Shown piece after piece: positions 1 to 7,418 of a stretch of DNA of 22,559 bases. Both the position numbers and the translations under genes were made by a program. Under the pieces are notes generated by a model, which searched no databases, was not told where the DNA came from, and saw nothing but the letters and a program-made list of their open reading frames with translations. Numbering within the stretch: position 1 is the first letter of the stretch; the number at the start of each line of letters is the position of its first letter. The DNA is from an uncultured Ruminococcus sp. (GTDB taxonomy: Bacteria > Bacillota > Clostridia > Oscillospirales > Ruminococcaceae), in the NCBI GenBank assembly GCA_910579835.1, contig CAJTWQ010000034.1:1-22559 (forward strand). Reading direction: 5' to 3'.

Positions 1-323
1 CTGAACGAACCGTCTCCGCCGATAACGACAAGTCCCTCAATACCAAGCTCCTCACACTTTTTTCTTGCCTTTTCAACGCCGTCTTCTGTTCTGAACTCCG
101 GACATCTTGCAGTTGAAAGTATGGTTCCGCCGCGGTGAATAATATCAGAAACGCTCCTTTCGTCCATTTTGACGATATTACCGCTAATAAGTCCTACATA
201 ACCTTTGTGAACGCCGTAAACCTCCATACCCTTGCTGAGAGCTGCTCTTACAACCGCTCTGATAGCTGCATTCATTCCCGGTGCGTCTCCTCCACTTGTT
301 AAAACACCGATTTTTTTTATCAT
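1..323 (-). CDS. pfkA: 6-phosphofructokinase, N-terminal part (runs off the window)
   Basis: ATP-dependent phosphorylation of fructose 6-phosphate, the committed step of glycolysis, in the cytoplasm. The translation begins MIKKIGVLTSGGDAPGMNAA, the nucleotide-binding start of bacterial PfkA, and continues with GYVGLI, then RGGTILSTARCPEF and VVIGGDGSF, all family hallmarks in the right order. About 107 residues are present out of a usual ~320; the rest lies beyond position 1. The ATG at 321-323 is preceded by GGAG seven bases upstream. The gene has its own promoter (404-432) and a ~75-base leader, so it is probably a separate unit from the membrane-protein gene upstream. Confidence 0.96.
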   Translation of the reverse strand, partial: MIKKIGVLTSGGDAPGMNAAIRAVVRAALSKGMEVYGVHKGYVGLISGNIVKMDERSVSDIIHRGGTILSTARCPEFRTEDGVEKARKKCEELGIEGLVVIGGDGSF

Positions 324-403
324 ATAAATTCTCCATTCTGCTCTTGGGCATATATTTTTAATTTACGGTAGCTTACTCCGTAACATAATTCCATACAATT
401 TAT

Positions 404-432
404 ATTTTACTACATTTTAGCAAAAATGTCAA
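404..432 (-). promoter_or_regulatory. pfkA promoter (TTGACA-17-TAAAAT)
   Basis: On the minus strand, TTGACA (427-432) and TAAAAT (404-409) are separated by exactly 17 bases, a near-perfect housekeeping promoter pointing at pfkA. The leader contains a small hairpin (TTACGG/CCGTAA arms, 363-383) of unknown role. Confidence 0.8.
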
Positions 433-488
433 TAGCCTTTTGGCATTATCTTAAAAATTTATAATCTGATAACTAATTTTGTATAACT

Positions 489-538
489 AAGAGTCTGTCC
501 ACATATGTATAAGCATGCGTCAATGTAGACAGACTCTT
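489..538. terminator. hairpin after the four-TM gene, possible terminator
   Basis: AAGAGTCTGTC (489-499) pairs perfectly over 11 bp with GACAGACTCTT (528-538), extended by ACAT/ATGT after one unpaired base. It lies two bases after the stop of the gene ending at 540 and ahead of the pfkA promoter, where a terminator is expected. Neither strand shows a convincing T-run, so it may instead be a short structured repeat; its outer arm resembles the end of the repeat at 4069-4260. Confidence 0.5.
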
Positions 539-539
539 G

Positions 540-1958
540 TTAATCAGGATAAACATTTGTTATTTCAGAAAATAACAGCTGATCGTAATTGGGAATCAGC
601 AATTCAAAATCCCCTTTAGCATCAGAAATAATTACTTTATAATAACGAACAAAATAAATTCCCTGATTGTTCATGACTATTTTATATTGCTTATATTTGG
701 GAGAATTATACGGTTCTTCCTTATTCCATTGCGGAAGCATTGCTTTTTTGCTGCAAAGCTCGATCGACCTTATTGATGAGATAGGTACCTCATATACATT
801 ATAAAGATCAGCCAGACAAAGCATTTCTCTTTCAGTAAAAATGAACATATCAAGATTCCAATGACTGAACATAGGATGAATGTTAACTGATTTTTTGTTG
901 TCGTCCTTGTATTTATATTTTACGGCAATTACATCAATACTCTGACTGGCTGAAGGAATTCCAAGCTCTGACATTGCAGCAAAAGTAACATTACTTATGT
1001 TACTCATATGTTCCTCGAAGTCATCGCTATCGGAAATACCTTTAGCTTTCAGTCTTTTATATATGGCAAGATAAATAACGGTTATCCATGCTGCTGCGCC
1101 GATATACAAAATACACGGAGCATTTTCCAAAGTTTGTCTGATATTAAAGCCTGTTTTCAGTTCGGCGAGAAGAATAATGACGCCAGCCATTAAACATATC
1201 CAATAAACAATTTCCAGACCAAGCGGCAGAGACGCCATTTTCTCAAAAGAATTAATTGATTTAACTGCATTGTTTACAGCATCTTCAGTTGACATCGACA
1301 GCTTACGAACGACAAAGCACTCTCCGTCAAAAGAGCCATTTTCCTTATTATCGGTTACATCAATTCCAAAAATATTTTTCATTCTTTTTCTCTCCATTAT
1401 ACTGTCTGACTGCTGTGCGGCTATATCCCAGTATTCATACACGGCTGAAAGAAAATCAGAAGAATAATCACATTCTTTAAACTCTTCGTCATTAAAAAAC
1501 ATACTGAATCCAGCCAGCGCCGCTTCTTCACGAAGATCGTCAGGATACTCAGTACATCTCGGCCAATAGCTTCCGAGATAATAATTCAGCAGTTTTCTGC
1601 GGAAAACTGCAAAACATATTATTACAGCCGTAAACAACAGTATAAAGATTGCAGCCGGAATGGTTAACACTACAAAACACCCAAAAAAGATATCATTATC
1701 AATGTATTCACTGACCGCAATAACCACGAGAAATATCCAAAATGGTATGGAAAATAAAAGCATTGACCTGAGAAGGAAAAAATAAATCTTATGCAGCTTT
1801 AACGGCAGTCCCTTTTTTTCACACAAAGAGCCGCTCAATAAAATATCATCAAGAATAAATTGCATCAGATTTATCCGTGCGTCTTTCATATCGGCAGACT
1901 TATAGTACAAAGCGTCGGCATATAACGGATAATAATTGAACAGATTATATTTATCCAT
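540..1958 (-). CDS. four-TM membrane protein of unknown function
   Basis: A 472-residue protein with two pairs of predicted membrane helices (about 62-84 with 90-119, and 247-266 with 279-300) separated by a soluble stretch of ~125 residues. The C-terminal ~130 residues are soluble and alternate hydrophobic and charged residues in strand-like fashion (around MFIFTEREML, ISSIRSIELC, YKIVMNN), reminiscent of bacterial PH-like domains; that is a guess from pattern only. I do not recognise the family. It is the last gene of an operon with the sigma factor gene 180 bases upstream, so it may be a target or partner of that sigma factor. The only plausible ATG has AGGAG about 12 bases upstream, a longer spacing than its neighbours. 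Confidence 0.8.
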   Translation of the reverse strand: MDKYNLFNYYPLYADALYYKSADMKDARINLMQFILDDILLSGSLCEKKGLPLKLHKIYFFLLRSMLLFSIPFWIFLVVIAVSEYIDNDIFFGCFVVLTIPAAIFILLFTAVIICFAVFRRKLLNYYLGSYWPRCTEYPDDLREEAALAGFSMFFNDEEFKECDYSSDFLSAVYEYWDIAAQQSDSIMERKRMKNIFGIDVTDNKENGSFDGECFVVRKLSMSTEDAVNNAVKSINSFEKMASLPLGLEIVYWICLMAGVIILLAELKTGFNIRQTLENAPCILYIGAAAWITVIYLAIYKRLKAKGISDSDDFEEHMSNISNVTFAAMSELGIPSASQSIDVIAVKYKYKDDNKKSVNIHPMFSHWNLDMFIFTEREMLCLADLYNVYEVPISSIRSIELCSKKAMLPQWNKEEPYNSPKYKQYKIVMNNQGIYFVRYYKVIISDAKGDFELLIPNYDQLLFSEITNVYPD

Positions 1959-2138
1959 TTTATCGTGCGTCTCCTATGTTAACAGATTTATTCAAAGCTC
2001 CGTTTTCAGCAAAGCGGAGACGTTTTGCGCCGGCAGTCCGGTTGAGGATTGTATCCCCGGCTGAATCGGGAGATGACCGCCGCTTAAGAAACGGGGGACA
2101 TCTGCCTGCGGTTATACCGTCACAGATAATTTTTCAAG

Positions 2139-3638
2139 CTATTCCTGAAAATGCGGATAATTTTCTTTCCAGCTGTTATCCCGGTATCTGAATTTAACAG
2201 AGCTGATAATATCGTTATACTCATCCTGCCGTATTCCGCTGCAATCCGCAAAAATAAATATATATGAATTTCCGCAGTGATCACAGCGAACAGCCGTACC
2301 CACGGCGTCATGGCCTCTTGATTTTGCGGTAAATGCAGTTCTTTCGCCGCTTACCGCCGAAGAAGCATCCGGATCGTTTGCAGTATCGGCAGGAAATGTT
2401 ATCGCAGAACTTTCCCCCACGGATATGTCTGAGAAGAATCCGGACAGTATTTCCTCGAGATCGGAATACCGTTCCCTGCCGGCAGTTCTGCCTATTATAA
2501 CAATATCGCCGCTGAATTTATCGGGTCGAAATCTTGCCGGAACATGATTGTTCAGCGACATAATAATACGATCTTTTTCAGCCTTTTCACTTCTTTCTTT
2601 ATCCGAAGAAGTCAATTCTCCATCCGGTAAATAAGCCGCAGCAAGTTCAACTCTATAGTTTTCCGGAATAGCGGCAGTAAACAGATATGCCGGGAAATCA
2701 TATTCGACAGGTTCTACGCCGGGAAGCGAGATTTCTGCTGATTCTGCAGCAGGCCCCGTCACAGAATCCGCTGCCGATTCAATGTCTGTTTGAAGCGGCA
2801 AAGCGTCTTTTTTAACTGACGTTTCCGGAACGGATATTGATGAAGACTTCTCTGCCGTAGACAAGCCGTCATTTTTAACGCTGCTGATAACGGCGGTTCC
2901 TCCCGCAACTGCAATGACGGCTGCTCCTGCAAGAAGCTTTCCTTTTGCAAATGATTTTACCGAACTCTTGGCAAATCTTTTTGCAATGGTTTTTGATTTC
3001 AGCAAAGATGTAAGCAGCTCTGTGTCTATTACGGTTTCTGCAATAAATTCGCCTGCGTTTCGGTTCAGCGCCGAAGCGACAATAAGCATATTTCCGCTGA
3101 TAATATAATCGTTTTTCTCAAGCTCTTCACGTATAATTTTCCGGCTGTAATAGAGACGTGATTTCACCGTGCCTTCTGCACATTCAAGAATCTTTGCAAT
3201 TTCAGAAACGCTCTTCTCATCATAATAAAACATTATAACGGTCAATCTCTGAGGCTCTGTAAGCAGATCTGAGATTATTTTTACAATATAACGGCAGAGT
3301 TCTCTGTTCTCGGCATATTCCTCAGGACAGATAAGTTCTTCCTCATATGGGATATTTACAGGAGCGTCAGACCACAAATGCGGTTTTTCCCGGCGGCGCT
3401 TATTATAGTATTTATGCAGCGCTATCATATGAAGCCAGCCTTTAAAATTATTGTCGTATCTGTATTGATTTATCTTTTCAAATGCCGTAAGATAAGTATC
3501 ATGCACAAGATCTTGAGAATCAAAATCATTTTTGCAAATCTGAAAACAATAGCAGTAAAGTTCCTTATATGTACGAGTGTATATTTCTGCTGCCGCCATT
3601 CGGTCGCCCTGACTCAAACGAGCAATAAGGTCTTTCAT
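2139..3638 (-). CDS. ECF-type sigma factor fused to a transmembrane helix and an extracytoplasmic domain
   Basis: 499 residues, about 2.5 times the length of a plain ECF sigma factor. Residues ~1-85 form sigma region 2 (SQDLVHDTYLTAFEKI, then GWLHMIALHKYYNKRRR) and ~120-175 form region 4 with its helix-turn-helix (VSEIAKILECAEGTVKSRLYYSR). A linker of ~55 residues leads to one membrane helix at ~234-253 (LLAGAAVIAVAGGTAVI), preceded by Lys/Arg, so the sigma part should be cytoplasmic. The remaining ~245 residues should lie outside the membrane; they start with a Ser/Ala/Glu-rich stalk and include a CDHC pair near the end. Membrane tethering in the same chain suggests sigma activity is controlled by signal-dependent release or rearrangement (inference). 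Its ATG overlaps the preceding gene's stop by four bases, so the two are translationally coupled. Confidence 0.88.
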   Translation of the reverse strand: MKDLIARLSQGDRMAAAEIYTRTYKELYCYCFQICKNDFDSQDLVHDTYLTAFEKINQYRYDNNFKGWLHMIALHKYYNKRRREKPHLWSDAPVNIPYEEELICPEEYAENRELCRYIVKIISDLLTEPQRLTVIMFYYDEKSVSEIAKILECAEGTVKSRLYYSRKIIREELEKNDYIISGNMLIVASALNRNAGEFIAETVIDTELLTSLLKSKTIAKRFAKSSVKSFAKGKLLAGAAVIAVAGGTAVISSVKNDGLSTAEKSSSISVPETSVKKDALPLQTDIESAADSVTGPAAESAEISLPGVEPVEYDFPAYLFTAAIPENYRVELAAAYLPDGELTSSDKERSEKAEKDRIIMSLNNHVPARFRPDKFSGDIVIIGRTAGRERYSDLEEILSGFFSDISVGESSAITFPADTANDPDASSAVSGERTAFTAKSRGHDAVGTAVRCDHCGNSYIFIFADCSGIRQDEYNDIISSVKFRYRDNSWKENYPHFQE

Positions 3639-4045
3639 TTATTCTCCGTTATACTGTTAAGAAATGTGATAAATTCACTGATACCGTCATATTCCATATT
3701 AATGTACAGCTTTTTGCCGTCAGAAAATTCCATACGCATTGTGTCAGTGCTGTTATATACATCTTTTAACATATCCCAACGATAAAGCGTAGGCTTTCCA
3801 AACATTTTGGTAAGCACAATCTGCTCGTGATTATAAATAACCATATTACTGCGGTTGGAATAATCAATTCCCAGTAAAATAATGATAATTCCTGCACATA
3901 CGAGTAACGTCATCGGAGAAAAGGTTCCTTTTAAAATCGTAACAATAATCAATGCAATGGGCAAAATGACCGCAAGCGTAATGCAGGCATAGTGATATTG
4001 TTTTTTCACTGTAAGTTTACCAATAGGTTCGAAATTTACTTTCAT
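3635..4045 (-). CDS. small two-TM protein with PH-like C-terminal domain
   Basis: 136 residues from the ATG at 4043-4045, which has AGGAGG seven bases upstream. An in-frame ATG at 4096 would add 17 residues but lies inside the terminal repeat of the upstream element and has no ribosome binding site, so I reject it. Two membrane helices (~18-38 and ~44-62) are followed by ~70 soluble residues (YNHEQIVLTKMFGKPTLYRW, then MRMEFSDGKKLYINM) with the look of a small bacterial PH-like domain. It is the first gene of the operon and overlaps the sigma-fusion gene by four bases. Co-translation suggests it is a membrane partner or regulator of that sigma factor; this is inferred from position only. Confidence 0.82.
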   Translation of the reverse strand: MKVNFEPIGKLTVKKQYHYACITLAVILPIALIIVTILKGTFSPMTLLVCAGIIIILLGIDYSNRSNMVIYNHEQIVLTKMFGKPTLYRWDMLKDVYNSTDTMRMEFSDGKKLYINMEYDGISEFITFLNSITENK

Positions 4046-4068
4046 ATGTATTCCTCCTGTAAAAATTC

Positions 4069-4260
4069 TTAGAGCCTGTTCAGTATCTTTTTTCACACGT
4101 CTTTTCGGTAGATTTTGTCGCTTACTGCGTCAAAAATCCTTGCCATACGCCCGAAGGAAGTGCCTTTAGGGGGCGTCAGTATGTCTGCAAATTTTTTCCT
4201 TGTAATCGTCAAAATTATGCTCGAAAATCCGCACATAAAAAGATACTGAACAGGCTCTAA
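4069..4260. mobile_element. 192-bp MITE-like repeat with perfect 24-bp terminal inverted repeats (element A)
   Basis: Positions 4069-4092 (TTAGAGCCTGTTCAGTATC followed by a T-run) are the exact reverse complement of 4237-4260. Inside, CATACGCCC (4144-4152) faces GGGCGT and GTATG (4171-4183), giving a central hairpin. The element holds no gene. If the outer TTA/TAA is split, a TA dinucleotide flanks each side, as left by IS630/Tc1-type insertion, but TA could equally be part of the repeat. It contains the blocks TTACTGCGTCAA (4122-4133), GCGTCAG (4173-4179) and TTTCCTTG (4195-4202), which recur in the same order at 12443-12600. It lies between the sigma operon's likely promoter and its first start codon. 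Confidence 0.8.
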
Positions 4261-4264
4261 GATA

Positions 4265-4293
4265 ATAATATCACATCATTCCGAAAAAGTAAA
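4265..4293 (-). promoter_or_regulatory. likely promoter of the sigma-fusion operon
   Basis: Reading the minus strand, TTTACT (4288-4293) and TATTAT (4265-4270) are 17 bases apart, and TGA directly before TATTAT gives an extended -10. Transcription would begin around 4258, so nearly all of element A would form the leader RNA. The -35 is weaker than at the other promoters here, which would fit conditional use. Confidence 0.5.
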
Positions 4294-4517
4294 TTATTTT
4301 GAGTCAACTTTGTATATAAGTATAAATAACAGGAAATAAATTTCTGAAATTTCTACAAAAAATTGTTGAACCGTTTTAGCTTGAAATGTGTTGTCAATTG
4401 CGGTCCAATATACAGGATAATATAAAATTTAGGTGCCGTATCTTTCACTTTCGGAGTAAATTGAAAATTTTGAATGACATAGTTGAATAAGTCTATGAAA
4501 TTGCAGAATATTAATAT
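4294..4517. other. AT-rich intergenic stretch, nothing recognised
   Basis: The DNA between the divergent operon promoters is AT-rich. I see no open reading frame of plausible length, no clear riboswitch fold and no long repeat in it. It may hold operator sites for either side, but none stands out. Confidence 0.5.
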
Positions 4518-4546
4518 TTGACAAATGTTGCCGACTGTAGTATAAT
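4518..4546 (+). promoter_or_regulatory. thrH-nadE promoter (TTGACA-17-TATAAT)
   Basis: TTGACA at 4518-4523 and TATAAT at 4541-4546 match the sigma-A consensus exactly with 17-bp spacing. The transcript would start near 4553, leaving a leader of under 30 bases before the thrH ribosome binding site. Confidence 0.88.
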
Positions 4547-4579
4547 ATTTATATATCTTAATTTACGGAGGAATTTACT

Positions 4580-5188
4580 ATGTCTATGTATATTACATGT
4601 CTTGATCTTGAAGGCGTTCTCGTACCTGAAATCTGGATTGCATTCGCAGAGGCCAGCGGAATTCCTGAGCTCAAGCGTACTACCCGTGACGAGCCAGACT
4701 ATGGCAAACTTATGAATTATCGTCTTGATATTCTCAGGCAGCACGGTCTGGGTCTTAAAGAAATTCAGGAAACTATCGCAAAGATCGATCCTATGCCCGG
4801 CGCAAAGGAATTTCTTGATAAACTCCGGTCACTGTGTCAGGTGATAATTATCAGTGATACGTTTACACAGTTTGCAGCTCCCCTTATGGAAAAGCTCGGT
4901 ATGCCTACTATTTTCTGTAATACACTTGAAGTGGCTGAAAACGGCGAAATAACTGGATTTAAAATGCGCTGTGAGCAGTCCAAGCTTACTACGGTAAAAG
5001 CGCTTCAGTCTATCGGATACGAAACTATCGCAAGCGGAGACAGCTTCAACGACCTCGGTATGATAAAGGCAAGCAAAGCCGGATTTCTGTTCAGAAGCAC
5101 CGACGCTATCAAAGCTGATTATCCGGAATTACCGGCATTCGAGACATATGACGAGCTGCTTGATGCAATTAAAAAAGAACTGAAGTAA
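4580..5188 (+). CDS. thrH: ThrH-type phosphoserine phosphatase / homoserine phosphotransferase
   Basis: A 202-residue HAD-superfamily enzyme matching ThrH almost end to end. The opening CLDLEGVLVPEIWIAFAE carries the nucleophile Asp9 in the DxEG form typical of ThrH; SDTF (92-95) is HAD motif II, Lys135 is the motif III candidate, and GDSFND (153-158) is motif IV. In Pseudomonas, ThrH dephosphorylates phosphoserine and can move the phosphate to homoserine, linking serine and threonine synthesis; the same activity here is inferred. The ATG follows GGAGG by eight bases. nadE starts ten bases after the stop, so the two genes share a transcript. Confidence 0.93.
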   Translation: MSMYITCLDLEGVLVPEIWIAFAEASGIPELKRTTRDEPDYGKLMNYRLDILRQHGLGLKEIQETIAKIDPMPGAKEFLDKLRSLCQVIIISDTFTQFAAPLMEKLGMPTIFCNTLEVAENGEITGFKMRCEQSKLTTVKALQSIGYETIASGDSFNDLGMIKASKAGFLFRSTDAIKADYPELPAFETYDELLDAIKKELK

Positions 5189-5198
5189 GGTGACTTAT

Positions 5199-5948
5199 AT
5201 GGCTTATTGTTTTAATGCTAAAAAAACTGTTTCTGGCCTTATCGAATGGGTCAAAAATTACTTTGAAAACACCGCTTCTACTGATACAAAGGCGATAATT
5301 GGCATTTCCGGCGGCAAGGACAGCTCTGTTGCGGCTGCTGTATGCGTAAAAGCTCTTGGGAACGACCGTGTTGTCGGTATACTCATGCCGCAGGACATCC
5401 AACCGGATATTGATTACAGCCGCAGGGTCTGCGACTTTCTGCAAATTAAAACCTATACTGTGAATATCGGCGCAACCGTGACCGCTTTTATGAACGAGAT
5501 TAAACAGCATATGGAGCCGGCTCCCCAGGCAATTGTCAATACTCCGGCAAGAATACGCATGACCACGCTCTACGCCGCCGCCGCTACCCTTGGAGGCCGT
5601 GTCGTCAATACCTGCAATCTTTCTGAGGACTGGGTAGGATATTCCACCAAATACGGCGATGCAGCAGGCGATTTTGCCCCTCTCTCCGATCTTACGGTAA
5701 CGGAGGTTCTTGCCGTAGGCGATGAGCTGGGACTTCCCTATGACATCGTACATAAAATTCCTACAGACGGCTTGTGTGGCAAGACCGACGAGGAGAATCT
5801 TGGCTTTACATACGCTATGCTCGACCGCTATATCAGAGGAACCGATGATCTCAGCAGCGTTCCGGAAATCCGCAAAAAAATCGACCGCCTCCATAACGCT
5901 AATTTCCACAAGCTCACCCTTATGCCTAAGTTTGTTTTGTCTCCATGA
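5199..5948 (+). CDS. nadE: NH3-dependent NAD+ synthetase
   Basis: Amidates nicotinic acid adenine dinucleotide to NAD+ using ATP and ammonia, the last step of NAD synthesis. The 249-residue protein is the small form without a glutaminase domain. The ATP-pyrophosphatase loop SGGKDS sits at ~37-42; PARIRMTTLYA, CNLSEDWVGYSTKYGDAAGDFAPL and IPTDGLCGKTDEENLGF are the expected substrate-binding stretches. I chose the ATG at 5199 because AAGGTG lies six bases before it; a GTG at 5190 is in frame but poorly placed. The final residues (HKLTLMPKF) are normal for the family, so the gene is complete although the next DNA is a broken gene. Confidence 0.94.
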   Translation: MAYCFNAKKTVSGLIEWVKNYFENTASTDTKAIIGISGGKDSSVAAAVCVKALGNDRVVGILMPQDIQPDIDYSRRVCDFLQIKTYTVNIGATVTAFMNEIKQHMEPAPQAIVNTPARIRMTTLYAAAATLGGRVVNTCNLSEDWVGYSTKYGDAAGDFAPLSDLTVTEVLAVGDELGLPYDIVHKIPTDGLCGKTDEENLGFTYAMLDRYIRGTDDLSSVPEIRKKIDRLHNANFHKLTLMPKFVLSP

Positions 5949-5987
5949 ACTTTTGCTGAACTTGTATGAAAAAGAGGATTATTACAG

Positions 5988-6121
5988 ATGGCGGTTATTG
6001 GAAAGTGCGGTTTCACTTATGATGGAACGCTGTCTAATTATTTTTTATAGATAATCAGTGCATTGGCAGACTGTATTTTTCCGTGCTTAGAGAAGATTAT
6101 GAGAATGGTGTTAAAAAATGA
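5988..6121 (+). pseudogene. remnant of a RimJ/RimL-type GNAT acetyltransferase, frameshifted
   Basis: The reading frame from 5988 gives AVIGKCGFTYDGTLSNYF, which resembles the conserved C-terminal stretch of RimJ/RimL-family acetyltransferases (typically VIEKCGF.YEGTLR). It stops at 6048-6050, but in a shifted frame the family pattern continues directly as IDNQCIGRLYFSVLREDYEN and ends at 6119-6121. Together the two frames rebuild only the last ~44 residues of a ~180-residue enzyme; the N-terminal two thirds are missing, and one frameshift lies in the T-run at 6039-6046. The remnant's stop overlaps the methyltransferase start by an ATGA, as if the two were once an operon. Family assignment is by pattern recall, not by search. 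Confidence 0.65.
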
Positions 6122-6915
6122 GAATATCAGATAAACGAATTGATAATGGAAAATCCTTTGACTTTGGACTTATCTCTGAAAACTACACAAAATATAGAGA
6201 TATTTATCCACAGGATTTTTATGATAAAATCATTGCAAGAAATTTATGCGTTAATGGACAGACTGTTCTTGATTTAGGCACGGGTACAGGTGTTCTGCCG
6301 AGAAATATGTATCAGTACGGCGCAAAGTGGATTGGCTTGGATATATCGGAGAATCAGATTTACGAAGCAAAAGCTTTATCTAAAATGAACGGAATGGAGA
6401 TCGAATACATAACCGCATCAGCAGAGCAGATTGATTTTCCTAACAAGTCATTTGATGTGATTACAGCCTGTCAGTGCTTTGGATATTTTGATCATGAGAA
6501 AATTTCAATAAAGCTTGCTAAGATGCTGAAAGATAATGGAAAACTGCTTATTCTGTATATGGCGTGGCTGCCATTTGAGGATAAAGTTGCAGAAAAAAGT
6601 GAGGAGCTTGTACTCAAATATAATCCGAATTGGACGGGACTGGGAGAAACTATGCATTCAATATGTATTCCTGATTGTATGTATGAATATTTTGATTTGT
6701 CATATCATGAAGAATACAAGCTGAATGTTCCTTTCACAAGAGAAAGCTGGAATGGCAGGATGAAAACATGCCGAGGAATTGGAGCGTCGCTTTCTGCCGA
6801 AGAAATCAAAGACTGGGAAAAGGAACATTTACTGCTTTTGGAGAACATTGCTTCTGAAAAGTTTGAGATACTGCATTATGGTGCATTGACAGAATTAACT
6901 TTGAAAAAATTATAA
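6118..6915 (+). CDS. class I SAM-dependent methyltransferase
   Basis: 265 residues with a Methyltransf_11-type fold: motif I VLDLGTGTGVLP (~50-61) binds S-adenosylmethionine, Asp75 in GLDIS is the usual acidic ribose ligand, and AEQIDFPNKSFDVITACQCF (~102-121) covers motifs II-III. The substrate cannot be told from sequence; small-molecule methylation is the usual guess for this group. The start overlaps the stop of the acetyltransferase remnant, and no good ribosome binding site precedes it, suggesting it once relied on coupling to that gene. Base use is clearly more AT-rich than thrH-nadE, hinting at separate acquisition together with the next gene. Confidence 0.88.
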   Translation: MRISDKRIDNGKSFDFGLISENYTKYRDIYPQDFYDKIIARNLCVNGQTVLDLGTGTGVLPRNMYQYGAKWIGLDISENQIYEAKALSKMNGMEIEYITASAEQIDFPNKSFDVITACQCFGYFDHEKISIKLAKMLKDNGKLLILYMAWLPFEDKVAEKSEELVLKYNPNWTGLGETMHSICIPDCMYEYFDLSYHEEYKLNVPFTRESWNGRMKTCRGIGASLSAEEIKDWEKEHLLLLENIASEKFEILHYGALTELTLKKL

Positions 6916-6929
6916 TATGAGTGAAAAAT

Positions 6930-7418
6930 ATGGAAATACGATATGTTGATAATAACGATGACATATTTGAAATCAGCAATATTTATGAGCAAAGCTGGAA
7001 ATTTGCATATAAGGGAATAATTCCTCAGGAATATCTTGACTCTATTCCAGTTGGAAAATGGGTGGTAAATTTAGACAAACCGAATCAAAATTCACTTATT
7101 GCAATTGAAAATGATAAAGTGATAGGAACTGTTAATTTTGGTAAATCACGATTCAATGACTTTGCCGATTATGGGGAAATTGTAGCAATTTATTTTTTGC
7201 CTGAATATATAGGAAAGGGATACGGAAAAGTATTGCTTAAATCGGCGGTTAAAGAGCTGTTTAGACTGGGCTATTATGATGTTTTTCTATGGGTTCTTAA
7301 AGATAATACAAGAGCAAGAAATTTTTATGAAAGGTTCGGATTTACAGCAAGTGATAACTTTTGTAATGTTAATATTGGAGGAAAAGATTTGAGAGAAATT
7401 CAGTATTTCTATACATGA
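6930..7418 (+). CDS. GNAT-family N-acetyltransferase
   Basis: 162 residues, the usual length for a single-domain GNAT. The acetyl-CoA pyrophosphate loop is YIGKGYGKVLL (~93-103), preceded by the strand EIVAIYFLPE; FLWVLKDNTRARNFYERFGF (~119-138) is the typical motif B end. It would acetylate an amine on a small molecule or protein; the substrate is unknown. I prefer the ATG at 6930 (GAGTGA five bases upstream); a GTG at 6921 would add three residues. It follows the methyltransferase by 14 bases and shares its AT-rich composition, so the two probably travel together. Confidence 0.88.
   Translation: MEIRYVDNNDDIFEISNIYEQSWKFAYKGIIPQEYLDSIPVGKWVVNLDKPNQNSLIAIENDKVIGTVNFGKSRFNDFADYGEIVAIYFLPEYIGKGYGKVLLKSAVKELFRLGYYDVFLWVLKDNTRARNFYERFGFTASDNFCNVNIGGKDLREIQYFYT

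Noticed and set aside
1959..2138. GC-rich gap between the sigma-fusion gene and the four-TM gene as a possible RNA gene
   Set aside because: Small inverted repeats exist (for example CTCCG/CGGAG) but no coherent fold or known RNA signature was seen.
2139..2311. Alternative frame inside the sigma-fusion gene end
   Set aside because: The long frame gives a continuous domain architecture; no sign of a frameshift or a separate gene.
4069..4096. Upstream ATG at 4096 as start of the two-TM protein
   Set aside because: The extra 17 residues are translated from element A's terminal repeat and lack a ribosome binding site.
5169..5909. A 246-codon open frame antisense to nadE
   Set aside because: It lies entirely over the well-supported nadE gene, has no ribosome binding site and no recognisable domain; it is a by-product of nadE codon use.
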